Positions 42,926 to 43,077 of a stretch of 43,077 nucleotides of DNA are shown piece after piece. The DNA is from an uncultured Bacteroidota bacterium (GTDB taxonomy: Bacteria; Bacteroidota; Bacteroidia; Chitinophagales; Chitinophagaceae). A program made the position numbers and the translations under genes. The stretch spans positions 1 to 43,077 of the forward strand of contig CAJBRT010000155.1 of assembly GCA_903958045.1 (NCBI GenBank). The letters run 5' to 3'. Each line of letters begins with the position of its first letter. Positions within the stretch are counted from its first letter, which is position 1. The notes beneath the pieces are model-generated. The model was not told where the DNA came from and made no database searches. It saw nothing but the letters and a program-made list of their open reading frames with translations.

Positions 42926-43077
42926 ATGAACAGCAATGCTATGCCTGCTATCGTACAAATCGATACAGACAACCTAAAAAAGTTAACAACAGAAGTAAAA
43001 GAAACAGTGGCAGACACCGTAATTGGTGTAAACAATGCACAAACACGTAAATCTTTTGGAATCACAGATTTGTGGGC
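42926..43077 (+). CDS. Unknown protein, N-terminal part (truncated by window edge)
   Basis: An open frame from ATG 42926 to the window end, 50 complete codons. It begins MNSNAMPAIVQIDTDNLKKL and continues TTEVKETVADTVIGV to a KSFGITDLW segment. The segment reads like a soluble helix followed by a short motif; no signal peptide or membrane helix is visible. I do not recognise the family. The preceding 147 bases carry a promoter-like element and a possible structured leader. Confidence 0.6.
   Translation, partial: MNSNAMPAIVQIDTDNLKKLTTEVKETVADTVIGVNNAQTRKSFGITDLW

Noticed and set aside
1-43077. Prophage, transposon, defence or biosynthetic gene cluster
   Set aside because: No integrase, transposase, Cas, restriction or synthase-like gene was recognised; gene content is housekeeping throughout.

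Overview
This 43 kb window is a chromosomal, mostly housekeeping stretch from a member of the Bacteroidota, probably Chitinophagales/Chitinophagaceae (inference). The evidence is the low GC content, frequent exact matches to the Bacteroidota -7 promoter element TAnnTTTG, weak ribosome binding sites, a tmRNA whose predicted tag ends YAMAA, a GH3-family ligase, a UbiA-type geranylgeranylglycerol-phosphate synthase, and a SusA-like GH13 amylase next to glycogen genes. I see no prophage, insertion sequence, CRISPR array, defence island or biosynthetic cluster.

Layout. 1-5790 (+): the end of a 2Fe-2S ferredoxin, iscX, kdsC, a UbiA prenyltransferase, maf, then (after an opposing osmC-like gene) a secreted protein, lipA and a secreted phosphodiester glycosidase. 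5809-8443 (-): a ROK glucokinase and an FHS-type sugar transporter. 8558-16591 (+): a glycogen/starch cluster of glgA, glgC, an SLC45-like sugar transporter, a secreted alpha-amylase and glgB. 16597-18702 (-): a coiled-coil membrane protein and an orphan histidine kinase. 18792-28970: holA, ribF (-), purM, ftsE, a glycosyltransferase (-), smc, a small membrane protein and mazG. 29000-31704 (-): rplU, rpmA, a Lys/Ala/Pro-repeat histone H1-like protein with its own terminator, and PolX. 31889-35988 (+): a GH3 protein, dxr and rseP. 36042-36410: tmRNA. 36512-43077: a DUF2147 protein, a predicted outer-membrane protein, a nitroreductase, an acyltransferase, an ECF sigma factor with a short membrane partner, an NlpC/P60 peptidase, a 50-residue membrane protein, crcB, a lipoprotein, and the start of an unknown gene behind a possibly structured leader RNA.

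How the genes work together. The carbohydrate region could take external alpha-glucan through secreted amylase, uptake of glucose or maltooligosaccharides by two different transporter families, phosphorylation by glucokinase, and storage as glycogen by GlgC, GlgA and GlgB. No glycogen phosphorylase or debranching enzyme lies in the window. Other genes serve Fe-S and lipoyl assembly, cell-envelope synthesis, isoprenoids, DNA replication and chromosome organisation, and ribosome rescue.

The least ordinary items are: the PolX whose polymerase active site is degenerate while its PHP nuclease site is intact; the nonapeptide-repeat histone-like protein; the sigma factor with a partner that has almost no periplasmic part; the orphan kinase paired with a coiled-coil membrane protein; and the leader at 42785-42896 closed by a perfect 10-bp inverted repeat. 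I found no clear new multi-gene system.
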